A stretch of DNA of 5,963 nucleotides from Hyphomicrobiales bacterium (GCA_947374125.1 CANCAR010000170.1:1-5963), one strand, 5' to 3'; shown: positions 1-5,621, counted from the stretch's first letter. Notes: a model not told the origin generated them from the letters alone. A program made the numbers and translations.

Positions 1-153
1 ACCACCATCGCTATCCCAAGTGGTAGAAACCAACGATTATGAAGAAACCATTGCTTAGTGCCTAAAAGGTGCATGGAATGTTCCCAGAATCGGAAAGGAG
101 TATCATTCTCATTTGAGTATTCTAATTTATCCTTATCCTAACGTTAAGTATAT
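1..153. other. AT-rich left flank with no supported gene
   Basis: No gene can be supported here. GC drops to about 26% over 101-200, against well over 50% in the neighbouring genes. Two partial reading frames touch the window edge. One is on the plus strand and ends at a TAG at 56-58, leaving 18 residues. The other is on the minus strand, starts with an ATG at 74-72 and runs off the edge, leaving about 24 residues rich in hydrophobic and aromatic amino acids. They overlap, so at most one is real, and both are too short to identify. An 8-bp palindrome (TAACGTTA, 139-146) is present without clear meaning. Confidence 0.5.
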
Positions 154-193
154 CAAAAAATGCTATAAATTCTTCTCGAAATACACTTTAAGC
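154..193 (-). terminator. Candidate intrinsic terminator after the sugar operon
   Basis: Reading the minus strand past the ribokinase stop, GCTTAAA (193-187) can pair with TTTATAGC (169-162) with one bulged T. A run of six T follows at once (160-155). Position and polarity fit a Rho-independent terminator for the four-gene operon. The stem is short and AT-rich and the loop is about 17 nt, so it would be weak. Confidence 0.4.
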
Positions 194-197
194 ATGA

Positions 198-1097
198 TCA
201 AGAGTTTAATTTATCCTCAATTTCAACTTTGGATGGGAGGCTCGGTTGTGCTCCGTGCAACGTGCAGGCGAGACTACCCGCGGTTACACCACGTGCGAGT
301 GCTCCGGTGAAGCCGAAGCCCTGATCAAGTGCTGCGGCAAAGGCACCGCAAAAACCATCGCCTGCGGCTGTTGTATCGACAACCTTAACGGAGGGGGCAG
401 GTATCTGACGCCGCACGCTATCCGTCCAGCCTACGGCACCCTCGCTGCCAAGCGTAACAATACAGGCGATGTTGCGGGCTGACGCGATTGCTTTGGCGGC
501 ATCGGTTGGACTTTCGGCTGTTAGACCAAATCCTTTGGCCACCACCATCGCTTCATGCTCATTGACGAGGAGAATGTCGACGAGATTCGCAAGCTCATCG
601 GTGACGATACCGGCAGGCGCGACATTCAATAAAACCCTTGCGCCTTTGGCTTTGGCGAAACGTGCGGCGGCGATTTGCTCGGCTTCCGGTACTTCGCGCT
701 GCATCAATAGCGTATCTTTTGGGCCGATCTCGATTGATTCAAGCGCCTTCGCGCTAGCATAAGCATTGGCACCGGACGCAACGGTGATTGCGTTTTCGCC
801 CTGATCGTCGACGGTGATGAAAGCAGCTCCAGTGGGGGCAGCGACTTTTACGACAGCGCTGCAATCAACGCCCGCTTCGATCAGAAGACCAAGACCGATG
901 GCAGCAAAGGGATCGTCACCCACCGCGCCAGCCATCACGGTTGGTGATCCGGCGCGTTGGGCTGCGAGCGCTTGGTTGGCTCCCTTGCCGCCGGGGATTA
1001 CATCATAGGCCGGACCCAAAACGGTTTCACCGGGCTTCGGAATAGAGGTAACCCTTGTGACGAAATCGACATTCACGGATCCAAAGACAATAATCAT
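198..1097 (-). CDS. rbsK: Ribokinase-family (PfkB) sugar kinase
   Basis: This is a 299-residue cytoplasmic carbohydrate kinase, a normal length for ribokinase, which makes ribose 5-phosphate from ribose and ATP. Visible features are the N-terminal substrate strand with Asn9 and Asp11, the glycine-rich GGKGANQA signature (36-43), Glu135 in MQRE (matching the ribose-contacting Glu of E. coli RbsK), the NxxE metal/phosphate motif (Asn179, Glu182), and the PfkB signature DTTAAGD (241-247) with the presumed catalytic base Asp247. AAGD in place of GAGD is normal for ribokinases. The start codon overlaps the dgoA stop (ATGA, 1097-1094) and has only a weak Shine-Dalgarno, so it is probably translated by coupling as the last operon gene. 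Its place behind dgoK-dgoA is odd: it may phosphorylate ribose or another sugar or keto-sugar. The family is certain, the substrate is not. Confidence 0.88.
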   Translation of the reverse strand: MIIVFGSVNVDFVTRVTSIPKPGETVLGPAYDVIPGGKGANQALAAQRAGSPTVMAGAVGDDPFAAIGLGLLIEAGVDCSAVVKVAAPTGAAFITVDDQGENAITVASGANAYASAKALESIEIGPKDTLLMQREVPEAEQIAAARFAKAKGARVLLNVAPAGIVTDELANLVDILLVNEHEAMVVAKGFGLTAESPTDAAKAIASARNIACIVTLGSEGAVGWTDSVRRQIPAPSVKVVDTTAAGDGFCGAFAAALDQGFGFTGALARGVTAGSLACTLHGAQPSLPSKVEIEDKLNS

Positions 1098-1732
1098 GGG
1101 CGGCTCGCTCGATAGGCTTGGATGAAACGGGAGGCGCGCAGGCCCACTTCTTCGGGCGTTACGCCGGAGGCATAGAGCGAGGAGCCGATGCCGTAGCCTG
1201 CGAGAGGCGTTGGAGCATAGGTTGCAAAGCTTGCCTCACCAACGCCACCAACGAGAACCATGCGGGAGCCTTTGGGCAGAATGGCGTTAAGCGCTTTGAC
1301 GCCCTGAGGCGACATCAGTTCACCAGGGAAAATTTTCAGTACATCCGCACCAGCATCAAGCGCCGCGATGGCTTCTGTCGGCGTGAAGAAACCAGGTGCC
1401 GACACGAGGCCAAGCGATTTCGCATGCGCGATAACTTCAGGGTTTGAATTGGGTGAAACAATCAGCGTGCCGCCTGCTTGCTCAACACGGTCGACTTCGG
1501 TGCGGCGATAGACGGTTCCGGCACCCACCACCGCGCGGCCTTTGAGAGTGGTGGCGAGTTTGCTGATGCTGTCATAGGGCTCGGGCGAGTTAAGCGGCAC
1601 CTCGAGAATAGTGATGCCTGCGGCGACAAGTGCTTCACCGACTGCTACCGCTTCATGCGGATGAATCCCGCGTAAAATTGCAATCAGGGGGCAGGTGGCG
1701 AAGGCTTTATCGAAGGCTGCGACATGGGACAT
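1094..1732 (-). CDS. dgoA: 2-dehydro-3-deoxy-6-phosphogalactonate aldolase
   Basis: This 212-residue class I aldolase of the KDPG/KDPGal family cleaves 2-dehydro-3-deoxy-6-phosphogalactonate to pyruvate and D-glyceraldehyde 3-phosphate. Visible are LIAILRGI (16-23), the catalytic Glu44 in LEVPLNSP (43-50), VGAGTV (69-74), SPNSNPEVI (93-101), PGFFTPTEA (113-121), and the Schiff-base Lys133 in LKIFPGE. The VPLNSP and SPNSNP forms look more like DgoA than Eda, and the adjacent dgoK supports the galactonate assignment. I chose the ATG at 1732-1730 because AAGGAAA precedes it and MSHVAAFDKAF begins a normal-length protein. An ATG at 1810 would add 26 residues inside dgoK. It starts 14 nt after the dgoK stop and overlaps the ribokinase start by 4 nt. 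KDPG (Eda-type) activity cannot be excluded. Confidence 0.92.
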   Translation of the reverse strand: MSHVAAFDKAFATCPLIAILRGIHPHEAVAVGEALVAAGITILEVPLNSPEPYDSISKLATTLKGRAVVGAGTVYRRTEVDRVEQAGGTLIVSPNSNPEVIAHAKSLGLVSAPGFFTPTEAIAALDAGADVLKIFPGELMSPQGVKALNAILPKGSRMVLVGGVGEASFATYAPTPLAGYGIGSSLYASGVTPEEVGLRASRFIQAYRASRP

Positions 1733-1741
1733 TTTTGGGCG

Positions 1742-1749
1742 TTTCCTTA
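1742..1749 (-). promoter_or_regulatory. dgoA ribosome binding site overlapping the dgoK stop
   Basis: On the minus strand TAAGGAAA contains both the dgoK stop codon (TAA, 1749-1747) and the AAGGAAA Shine-Dalgarno of dgoA, 9 nt before the ATG. It fixes the dgoA start at 1732. The overlap suggests that ribosomes ending dgoK expose or reuse the site, keeping kinase and aldolase output linked. Confidence 0.65.
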
Positions 1750-2634
1750 AGCCTTGAGCAATCGGGCAAGCCCAGCCGTAAAGCATTCCTCTGTCGCCAT
1801 TAGGCGGCAAACGCGCCCTCGCGCGGCGAGCGCTTTGGTGTAGGAATCAACAATGATCCCTTCGGCGATCACAACGATATCCCCACCCGATTGACCCATG
1901 GCTAAACCAGCATCGACTTCCGAGCCGATGAGAAGGCCGGAAAGGAAGGGCGCAACTTCATGCCCGCTCATATCGCCTAGCAAGACGGAGGTACGGGCAG
2001 CGAAGGCTTGATGGGTCAGGCCGCCCGGACGTTTGGCGGCTTCCAACCCCTTAGTGAAGCCTGCTGCGTCATCGGGCTCTTCGCGCAGTTTGCCTAAAAT
2101 AGTTTGGCTGAGCAGCGTGGCGTAAAATTCGCCTGTCATAAACGTGGCGAAGCTTTTGATTTTGCCGCTTTCGATGTGCACCCATTTGGAATGCGTGCCA
2201 GGGAGAATAACGGTTCCATTCTCGATGCCTGTACCAAGAGCGAGTGTCTCTTCGCCGCGCATGACATCGGGGGCGCCAGCGGCGTCGCGCGTCGAAAGAC
2301 CCGGCACGATGCGGGCTTTCCGGCCATTGCCGATATCGACCTCTGCCATCGCACCCGCAATCTCGGAGGCGGTTGCCGGGCAAGCGCGATAAGGGGCCTC
2401 GATCCAACCATTGCGACTGCCGACCATGCCCGCCATGATCACCGGAATATCCGGATGCCTCGCCAGCCACATGCCGCAACGAATGGCGAGCACCGCGGGA
2501 AAACCACCGGGCTTTACCGCCATGATGCCATCGTCTGATGAGACGCGCTCCAACACCGCGCCCGCCCTATCTAAAAGATAAGCGCGAAAGCGGGTGGTGC
2601 CCCAATCGATAGCGAGCAGCGCGGGGGTCGTCAT
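1747..2634 (-). CDS. dgoK: 2-dehydro-3-deoxygalactonokinase
   Basis: This 295-residue cytoplasmic kinase has the usual DgoK length. It phosphorylates 2-dehydro-3-deoxy-D-galactonate with ATP and so makes the substrate for the neighbouring aldolase. Family features in order are the N-terminal phosphate-binding DWGTT (10-14), MAGMVGSRNGW (67-77) followed by APY, DVMRGEET (123-130), PGTHSKWV (145-152), FMTGEF (165-170), LSGLLIGSEV (231-240), and a C-terminal AGLARLL helix. Translation appears to start at the ATG at 2634-2632, 8 nt after the dehydrogenase stop. No good Shine-Dalgarno is visible there, so it probably depends on coupling to the gene before. No frameshift or missing motif was seen. 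Confidence 0.93.
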   Translation of the reverse strand: MTTPALLAIDWGTTRFRAYLLDRAGAVLERVSSDDGIMAVKPGGFPAVLAIRCGMWLARHPDIPVIMAGMVGSRNGWIEAPYRACPATASEIAGAMAEVDIGNGRKARIVPGLSTRDAAGAPDVMRGEETLALGTGIENGTVILPGTHSKWVHIESGKIKSFATFMTGEFYATLLSQTILGKLREEPDDAAGFTKGLEAAKRPGGLTHQAFAARTSVLLGDMSGHEVAPFLSGLLIGSEVDAGLAMGQSGGDIVVIAEGIIVDSYTKALAARGRVCRLMATEECFTAGLARLLKA

Positions 2635-2642
2635 AGGTGCGA

Positions 2643-3413
2643 TTAGACCCAGCCGCCATCAACCACATATTGCTGGTTAGTGCAGGCACCGGCTTCGTCA
2701 GACGCCATGAACACCGTGAATTTGGCGAGGTCGGCAGGAACGAGCTTACGCTTTAAGCACTGGCGGATCATGAGTTCCTTTTCGCCTTCTGGCGTGAGCC
2801 AAAGCGTCTTTTGCCGCTCCGTCATGATCCAGCCCGGTGCAATAGCGTTGCAGCGGATGTTCCATTGGCCGAAATCACGCGCCAGCGAACGGGTGAGGCC
2901 GAGGACCGCGGATTTAGCGGCCGTATAGGCTGCCATGCCGCCTTGGCCGATCATCCACGACGTGGAGCCGAAATTGATGATAACGCCATCATTGGCCGCC
3001 TTCATATCCTCGATTACGGCTTGGGCGCAGAAGAATTGGTGCTTGAGATTGGTGGCAAAGCGCTCGTCCCAGTATTCTGACGTCACCTCTTCCATCTTGT
3101 GGCGCTGATCATGCGCCGCATTGTTGATGAGCACCGTCATTGGGCCTATCGCCGCGCGGCAATTTTTCACAGCGGCTTGCAAAGCTGGGATATTGGTGAG
3201 GTCGCAAGGCTCGAAATGCACCTTCCAGCCCTTGGCTGCACAATCGGCGACAACTTTTTTACCCGCTTCGACATTGATGTCGATGAAGGCGACTTTGGCC
3301 ATTTGGCGGGCAAAATGGTGGACAATGGATTCGCCGATGCCCGATCCGCCACCCGTAATCAGCACGCCTTTGCCTTCGAGGTCGGGATAAATTGCGCCTT
3401 TAATGTCAGACAT
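2643..3413 (-). CDS. SDR-family aldose 1-dehydrogenase (probable D-galactose dehydrogenase)
   Basis: This is a 256-residue classical short-chain dehydrogenase and the first gene of the operon. The Rossmann motif TGGGSGIG is at 20-27. Asp45 after the second strand (FIDIN) indicates NAD+ rather than NADP+. NNAAHDQRHK (97-106), Asn122, Ser150, Tyr163 and Lys167 complete the active site, and VVDGGW lies at the C-terminus. From memory, the segments around DxRHK, YWDER, INFGS.SW and TPEGE closely match Caulobacter D-xylose 1-dehydrogenase and related galactose/arabinose dehydrogenases. With dgoK and dgoA behind it, oxidation of D-galactose to galactonolactone is the likeliest reaction; xylose, arabinose or fucose remain possible. 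I chose the ATG at 3413 because GAGGAAA precedes it by 5 nt and the protein begins like its relatives. The ATG at 3461 would add 16 residues of upstream leader. Confidence 0.88.
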   Translation of the reverse strand: MSDIKGAIYPDLEGKGVLITGGGSGIGESIVHHFARQMAKVAFIDINVEAGKKVVADCAAKGWKVHFEPCDLTNIPALQAAVKNCRAAIGPMTVLINNAAHDQRHKMEEVTSEYWDERFATNLKHQFFCAQAVIEDMKAANDGVIINFGSTSWMIGQGGMAAYTAAKSAVLGLTRSLARDFGQWNIRCNAIAPGWIMTERQKTLWLTPEGEKELMIRQCLKRKLVPADLAKFTVFMASDEAGACTNQQYVVDGGWV

Positions 3414-3418
3414 ATGTG

Positions 3419-3425
3419 TTTCCTC
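3419..3425 (-). promoter_or_regulatory. Ribosome binding site of the aldose dehydrogenase
   Basis: GAGGAAA on the minus strand lies 5 nt before the ATG at 3413. It is the strongest Shine-Dalgarno in the operon and decides the start of its first gene against the upstream in-frame ATG at 3461. Confidence 0.7.
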
Positions 3426-3438
3426 ATGAATATTTTTA

Positions 3439-3473
3439 ATGCGTTCGAAAAGTGATCGCATGGCGGTGCGTCA
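3439..3473. promoter_or_regulatory. Inverted repeats in the divergent region, possible operator
   Basis: Two overlapping inverted repeats lie just upstream of the sugar operon. ATGCG (3439-3443) mirrors CGCAT (3457-3461) around a central TTCGAA (3444-3449). TGATCGCA (3453-3460) mirrors TGCGTCA (3467-3473) with one extra base. Their position, 26-60 bases ahead of the dehydrogenase ATG, suits a sugar-responsive regulator, but no regulator gene is in the window and I could not find a convincing minus-strand -35/-10 pair. Short repeats like these can arise by chance. Confidence 0.25.
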
Positions 3474-3500
3474 TGTGTCCAGATGGTGTGATGGTGAGGA

Positions 3501-3529
3501 TTGAAGCTTCCCAAATAAAATTCTAGACT
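3501..3529 (+). promoter_or_regulatory. Sigma70-like promoter of the aminotransferase
   Basis: TTGAAG (3501-3506) and TAGACT (3524-3529) are separated by exactly 17 bases. TCTAGACT also fits much of the Caulobacter-type -10 pattern GCTANAWC. Transcription would begin about 7 bases past the -10, at about 3536, which is the A of the aminotransferase ATG. Confidence 0.5.
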
Positions 3530-3535
3530 TTCACC

Positions 3536-4681
3536 ATGAACCCGATTTTTGCGAACATCCAAACCTCCGTTTTTGAAACCATGTCGAAGCTGGCGCGTGA
3601 AACCGGCGCGATCAATCTCGGTCAAGGGTTTCCCGATGGCCCCGGCCCGCGCGACGTACTGGAAAAAGCAGCCGACGCGGTGATCAATGGCTGGAACCAA
3701 TACCCGCCCATGCCGGGCCTGCCGGAATTGCGCCAAGCGGTGGCCAGTCATTACGCGCATCATCAGGGTGTGAGCCTCGACTGGGAGCACGAGGTGATGA
3801 TCACGTCGGGTGCCACGGAGGCGATTGCGGGCGCGTTGATGGCGTTAATCACGCCGGGTGACGAGGTGATTCTCTTCCAACCCATGTACGACGCCTATCT
3901 GCCGTTGGTGCTCCGCGCCGGTGGCGTGCCGAAATTCGTGGCGCTACAACCGCCGCATTGGCGCTTTGACGAGGCGATGCTGGAGGCGGCGTTTACGCCC
4001 AAAACACGGGTGGTGTTTTTAAATAACCCGATCAACCCCTCGGCGGTTGTTTTGCCGCGCGAGGATTTGGAGCTTTTGGCGCGGTTTTGCGTGAAGCATG
4101 ATGCGATCGTGCTCTCAGATGAAGTGTGGGAACATGTGATTTTCGACGGGCGCGAGCATGTCTCGACCCTGTCGATTCCGGCGTTGCGCGAACGTACGGT
4201 GAAGATTGGCTCAGCAGGTAAGATTTTTTCGCTCACGGGGTGGAAAGTAGGCTTTACCTGCGCCGCGCCCGATCTCTTCCGCGTGCTCACCAAAGCGCAT
4301 CAATATATTACCTTCACTACCCCGCCGAATTTACAAACGGCGGTGGCCTATGGGCTTGGCAAAGATGAGAGCTATTTCACGCAAATGCGCGCCGATTTCA
4401 CACGCAGCCGGGATCGCTTCACCAAGGGTTTGATCGATTTAGGCTTTGACGTATTGCCGAGCCAAGGCAGCTATTTTGTCAATGTGAACATCGCGCCTTT
4501 GGGTGAGACGGATGATGTGGATTTCTGCATGCGGCTTGTGAAAGAGCATGGCGTGGCGGCGATTCCGGTATCGGCATTTTATGCGGAAAATCCGGTAAAG
4601 ACCGTGGTGCGGTTTTGTTTCGCGAAGCGGGATGAGGTGTTGGATGGGGCATTGGACCGGTTGAAGGGGGTAAGGGGCTGA
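3536..4681 (+). CDS. Class I/II PLP-dependent aminotransferase
   Basis: This is a 381-residue fold-type I aminotransferase, cytoplasmic and of usual length. Visible are the N-terminal INLGQGFPD (26-34), YPPMPGLPELR (56-66), TSGATEAI (90-97) for cofactor phosphate binding, the NNPINP loop with Asn164, SDEVWEH with Asp195 facing the pyridine nitrogen, the PLP-binding Lys229 in SAGKIFSLTGWKVGF, and the substrate carboxylate Arg359 in VVRFCFA. The pattern belongs to the kynurenine/methionine aminotransferase branch (YbdL-like), which also includes DapC-like enzymes, so the amino-acid substrate cannot be named. No Shine-Dalgarno precedes the ATG. An in-frame TAG at 3524-3526 excludes an earlier start, and a promoter ends 6 bases upstream, so a leaderless mRNA is likely. 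The gene diverges from the sugar operon and converges on the mmcB-like gene, and appears monocistronic. Confidence 0.92.
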   Translation: MNPIFANIQTSVFETMSKLARETGAINLGQGFPDGPGPRDVLEKAADAVINGWNQYPPMPGLPELRQAVASHYAHHQGVSLDWEHEVMITSGATEAIAGALMALITPGDEVILFQPMYDAYLPLVLRAGGVPKFVALQPPHWRFDEAMLEAAFTPKTRVVFLNNPINPSAVVLPREDLELLARFCVKHDAIVLSDEVWEHVIFDGREHVSTLSIPALRERTVKIGSAGKIFSLTGWKVGFTCAAPDLFRVLTKAHQYITFTTPPNLQTAVAYGLGKDESYFTQMRADFTRSRDRFTKGLIDLGFDVLPSQGSYFVNVNIAPLGETDDVDFCMRLVKEHGVAAIPVSAFYAENPVKTVVRFCFAKRDEVLDGALDRLKGVRG

Positions 4682-4684
4682 TTA

Positions 4685-4732
4685 CAGCGCCTTACCCTGA
4701 GCCGCAGCGGAGCTTCGAGTCGAAGGACGCTG
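4685..4732. repeat. Intergenic palindromic repeat-like element
   Basis: The 59-base gap between two convergent genes is nearly filled by a foldable element. CAGCGCCTT (4685-4693) pairs with AAGGACGCTG (4723-4732) with one bulged A. An internal perfect hairpin, CTTCGA-G-TCGAAG, spans 4713-4725, and CCG-CAG-CGG lies at 4702-4710. The CCCTGAG and TCGAAGG blocks match, as I remember them, the interspersed palindromes scattered through alphaproteobacterial genomes. It may act as a bidirectional transcription stop, although no T-run follows on either side. Only one copy is present in the window. Confidence 0.5.
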
Positions 4733-4740
4733 AATTTGAC

Positions 4741-5199
4741 TTACAGCGGATCAGCCAGCCGGTGCAGCCGATCCGATGCCGTCCGTGCCACCCGCACCAA
4801 CATCGCTTTACGCGTGGCCGCTGCTAACCGATGCTCCGGAGCCTCGCGTAGCAGTGCTGCGCCATAGGAATCAGCTAAGATTAGTCCTGCATCCTCCGGC
4901 ATAATCTCATGGGGTACGCTTTCGGGGATTGCAAAAAACAAGCGGTCGCAATGCTGGCGGTAATCCGGCCATTTTTGATCCACCCTAAAATCATCAATGC
5001 TGGATTTGATCTCAATGATCCAAATGGTGCCGTCATCGCCCAGTGCGACAAGATCAGCCCGGCGGTGAGAGGCCAGCGTTAATTCTGTCACGCTGGCAAA
5101 TCCGAGGTCGCGCAAAAGCCTCCGTGTTCCGCGCGCGATCATCAACGCGGTTTCGGATTGGCGGCCATCGGTCGGCAGGATAAGAGAAGAATCGGACAT
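4741..5199 (-). CDS. mmcB: MmcB-family putative DNA repair nuclease
   Basis: This 152-residue protein has a PD-(D/E)XK nuclease-like core. An N-terminal helix (about 15-32) is followed by Asp49 in RRADLVAL and Glu63-x-Lys65 in WIIEIKSS, the spacing expected for the metal-binding acidic residues and catalytic lysine. DFRVDQKWPDYRQHCDRLFFAIP follows in the segment 70-92, with a conserved-looking aspartate/tryptophan patch. The architecture matches the alphaproteobacterial MmcB family, whose Caulobacter member is SOS-induced and needed for mitomycin C resistance. The ATG at 5199 has no Shine-Dalgarno; CCTATTCTTAA directly precedes it, so a leaderless or A/T-driven start is possible. I found no LexA box of the GTTC-N7-GTTC type in the 100 bases upstream. 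It stands alone, convergent with the aminotransferase and divergent from rpmI. The nuclease role is inferred from motifs. Confidence 0.8.
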   Translation of the reverse strand: MSDSSLILPTDGRQSETALMIARGTRRLLRDLGFASVTELTLASHRRADLVALGDDGTIWIIEIKSSIDDFRVDQKWPDYRQHCDRLFFAIPESVPHEIMPEDAGLILADSYGAALLREAPEHRLAAATRKAMLVRVARTASDRLHRLADPL

Positions 5200-5258
5200 T
5201 TAAGAATAGGTTAGGCCAAAAAGAAGGACGAGACACGGAAAATCAGCAGGTCTACCCG

Positions 5259-5287
5259 TTGCAAACCCTCAGCGTTCCCTCTATACA
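5259..5287 (+). promoter_or_regulatory. Sigma70 promoter of rpmI-rplT
   Basis: TTGCAA (5259-5264) and TATACA (5282-5287) are separated by exactly 17 bases, the best promoter match in the window. Transcription should start at about 5291-5298, giving a leader of roughly 125 nt before the rpmI ATG. It lies in the gap shared with the divergent mmcB-like gene. Confidence 0.65.
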
Positions 5288-5297
5288 CCCATCCTTC

Positions 5298-5338
5298 AAA
5301 CCGCCCGGCTGATTAAGGGCTGCCGTGGCGGTTTATTT
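5298..5338 (+). terminator. Terminator-like hairpin at the start of the rpmI leader (candidate attenuator)
   Basis: AAACCGCC (5298-5305) pairs perfectly with GGCGGTTT (5327-5334). Inside it CGGC (5306-5309) pairs with GCCG (5322-5325), with one bulged T at 5326, giving a 12-bp stem and a 12-nt loop. The tract TTTATTT (5332-5338) completes an intrinsic-terminator shape. No plus-strand gene lies upstream that it could end, and the predicted promoter stops about 10 bases before it. It would therefore sit at the 5' end of the rpmI mRNA, as an attenuator or a stabilising 5' hairpin. The function is inferred. Confidence 0.5.
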
Positions 5339-5406
5339 CGCTCAATGTTGAGACGAACGGCGTGGAAACGCGCTGCATAGGATGAAAAAGGTGGTTTCGG
5401 CCACTT
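5337..5406 (+). promoter_or_regulatory. Structured rpmI leader: three further hairpins
   Basis: Three local hairpins follow the first stem. H1 (5337-5357) pairs TTCG-CTCA with TGAG-CGAA, with one bulged A and the loop ATGT. H2 (5360-5371) is GCGT-GGAA-ACGC with a GNRA tetraloop. H3 (5389-5406) is centred on GTGGT-TTCG-GCCAC, closes on a UUCG tetraloop and ends three bases before the AAGGAG of rpmI. Such a leader could carry autoregulation by L20, which is known to bind rpmI-rplT leaders in other bacteria. No similarity to those known leaders was recognised. Confidence 0.4.
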
Positions 5407-5420
5407 GCAAGGAGAGCAAA

Positions 5421-5621
5421 ATGCCCAAGATGAAGACCAAGTCGAGCGCCAAAAAGCGCTTCAAAATCACCGGCACTGGCAAGGTGATGTATGCCCATGC
5501 AGGCAAGCGCCACGGCATGATCAAGCGGACGAACAAGCAGATCCGTAATCTGCGCGGCACCAATGTGATGTTCGAAACCGACGGTTACAACGTCAAGAAA
5601 TACTTCCTGCCAAACGGCTGA
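5421..5621 (+). CDS. rpmI: Large ribosomal subunit protein bL35
   Basis: This encodes 66 residues, the standard length for L35, a small basic protein of the 50S subunit. The N-terminus MPKMKTKSSAKKRFK with the following KITGTGKV is diagnostic. The central KRHGMIKRTNKQIRNLRGT and the C-terminal KKYFLPNG agree with alphaproteobacterial L35. The start at 5421 is preceded by AAGGAG (5409-5414) 6 nt upstream. An in-frame ATG at 5382 would add 13 residues, lacks a ribosome site and lies in the structured leader. It is the first gene of the rpmI-rplT unit, with rplT following after 60 nt. Confidence 0.97.
   Translation: MPKMKTKSSAKKRFKITGTGKVMYAHAGKRHGMIKRTNKQIRNLRGTNVMFETDGYNVKKYFLPNG

Noticed and set aside
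1..74. Partial coding frames at the left edge on both strands
   Set aside because: Each has at most about 24 codons, they overlap one another and show no recognisable motif, so neither is called as a gene.
98..120. GAGTAT direct repeat in the AT-rich flank, as a possible target-site duplication
   Set aside because: The copies are 17 bases apart with no insertion sequence between them.
1733..1810. N-terminal extension of the aldolase from an ATG at 1810
   Set aside because: It lies inside the dgoK C-terminus, lacks a ribosome site, and the shorter form has the family's normal length with a good Shine-Dalgarno.
2104..2538. Plus-strand open frame of 144 codons opposite dgoK
   Set aside because: It is antisense to a gene with all family motifs, and its translation has the His/Arg-rich composition of a shadow frame.
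3414..3461. Sixteen-residue extension of the aldose dehydrogenase
   Set aside because: It runs through the Shine-Dalgarno and candidate operator; the start at 3413 has GAGGAAA at proper spacing and matches relatives.
3482..3496. Tandem GATGGTG direct repeat with period 8
   Set aside because: There are only two copies of 7 bases, not phased to the DNA helix, so it is easily due to chance.
3359..3790. Minus-strand open frame spanning the divergent region and the aminotransferase start
   Set aside because: It overlaps two well-supported gene starts and has no recognisable domain.
5382..5420. Longer rpmI start adding 13 residues
   Set aside because: L35 begins MPKMKTKS in the family, and the ribosome site belongs to the ATG at 5421.
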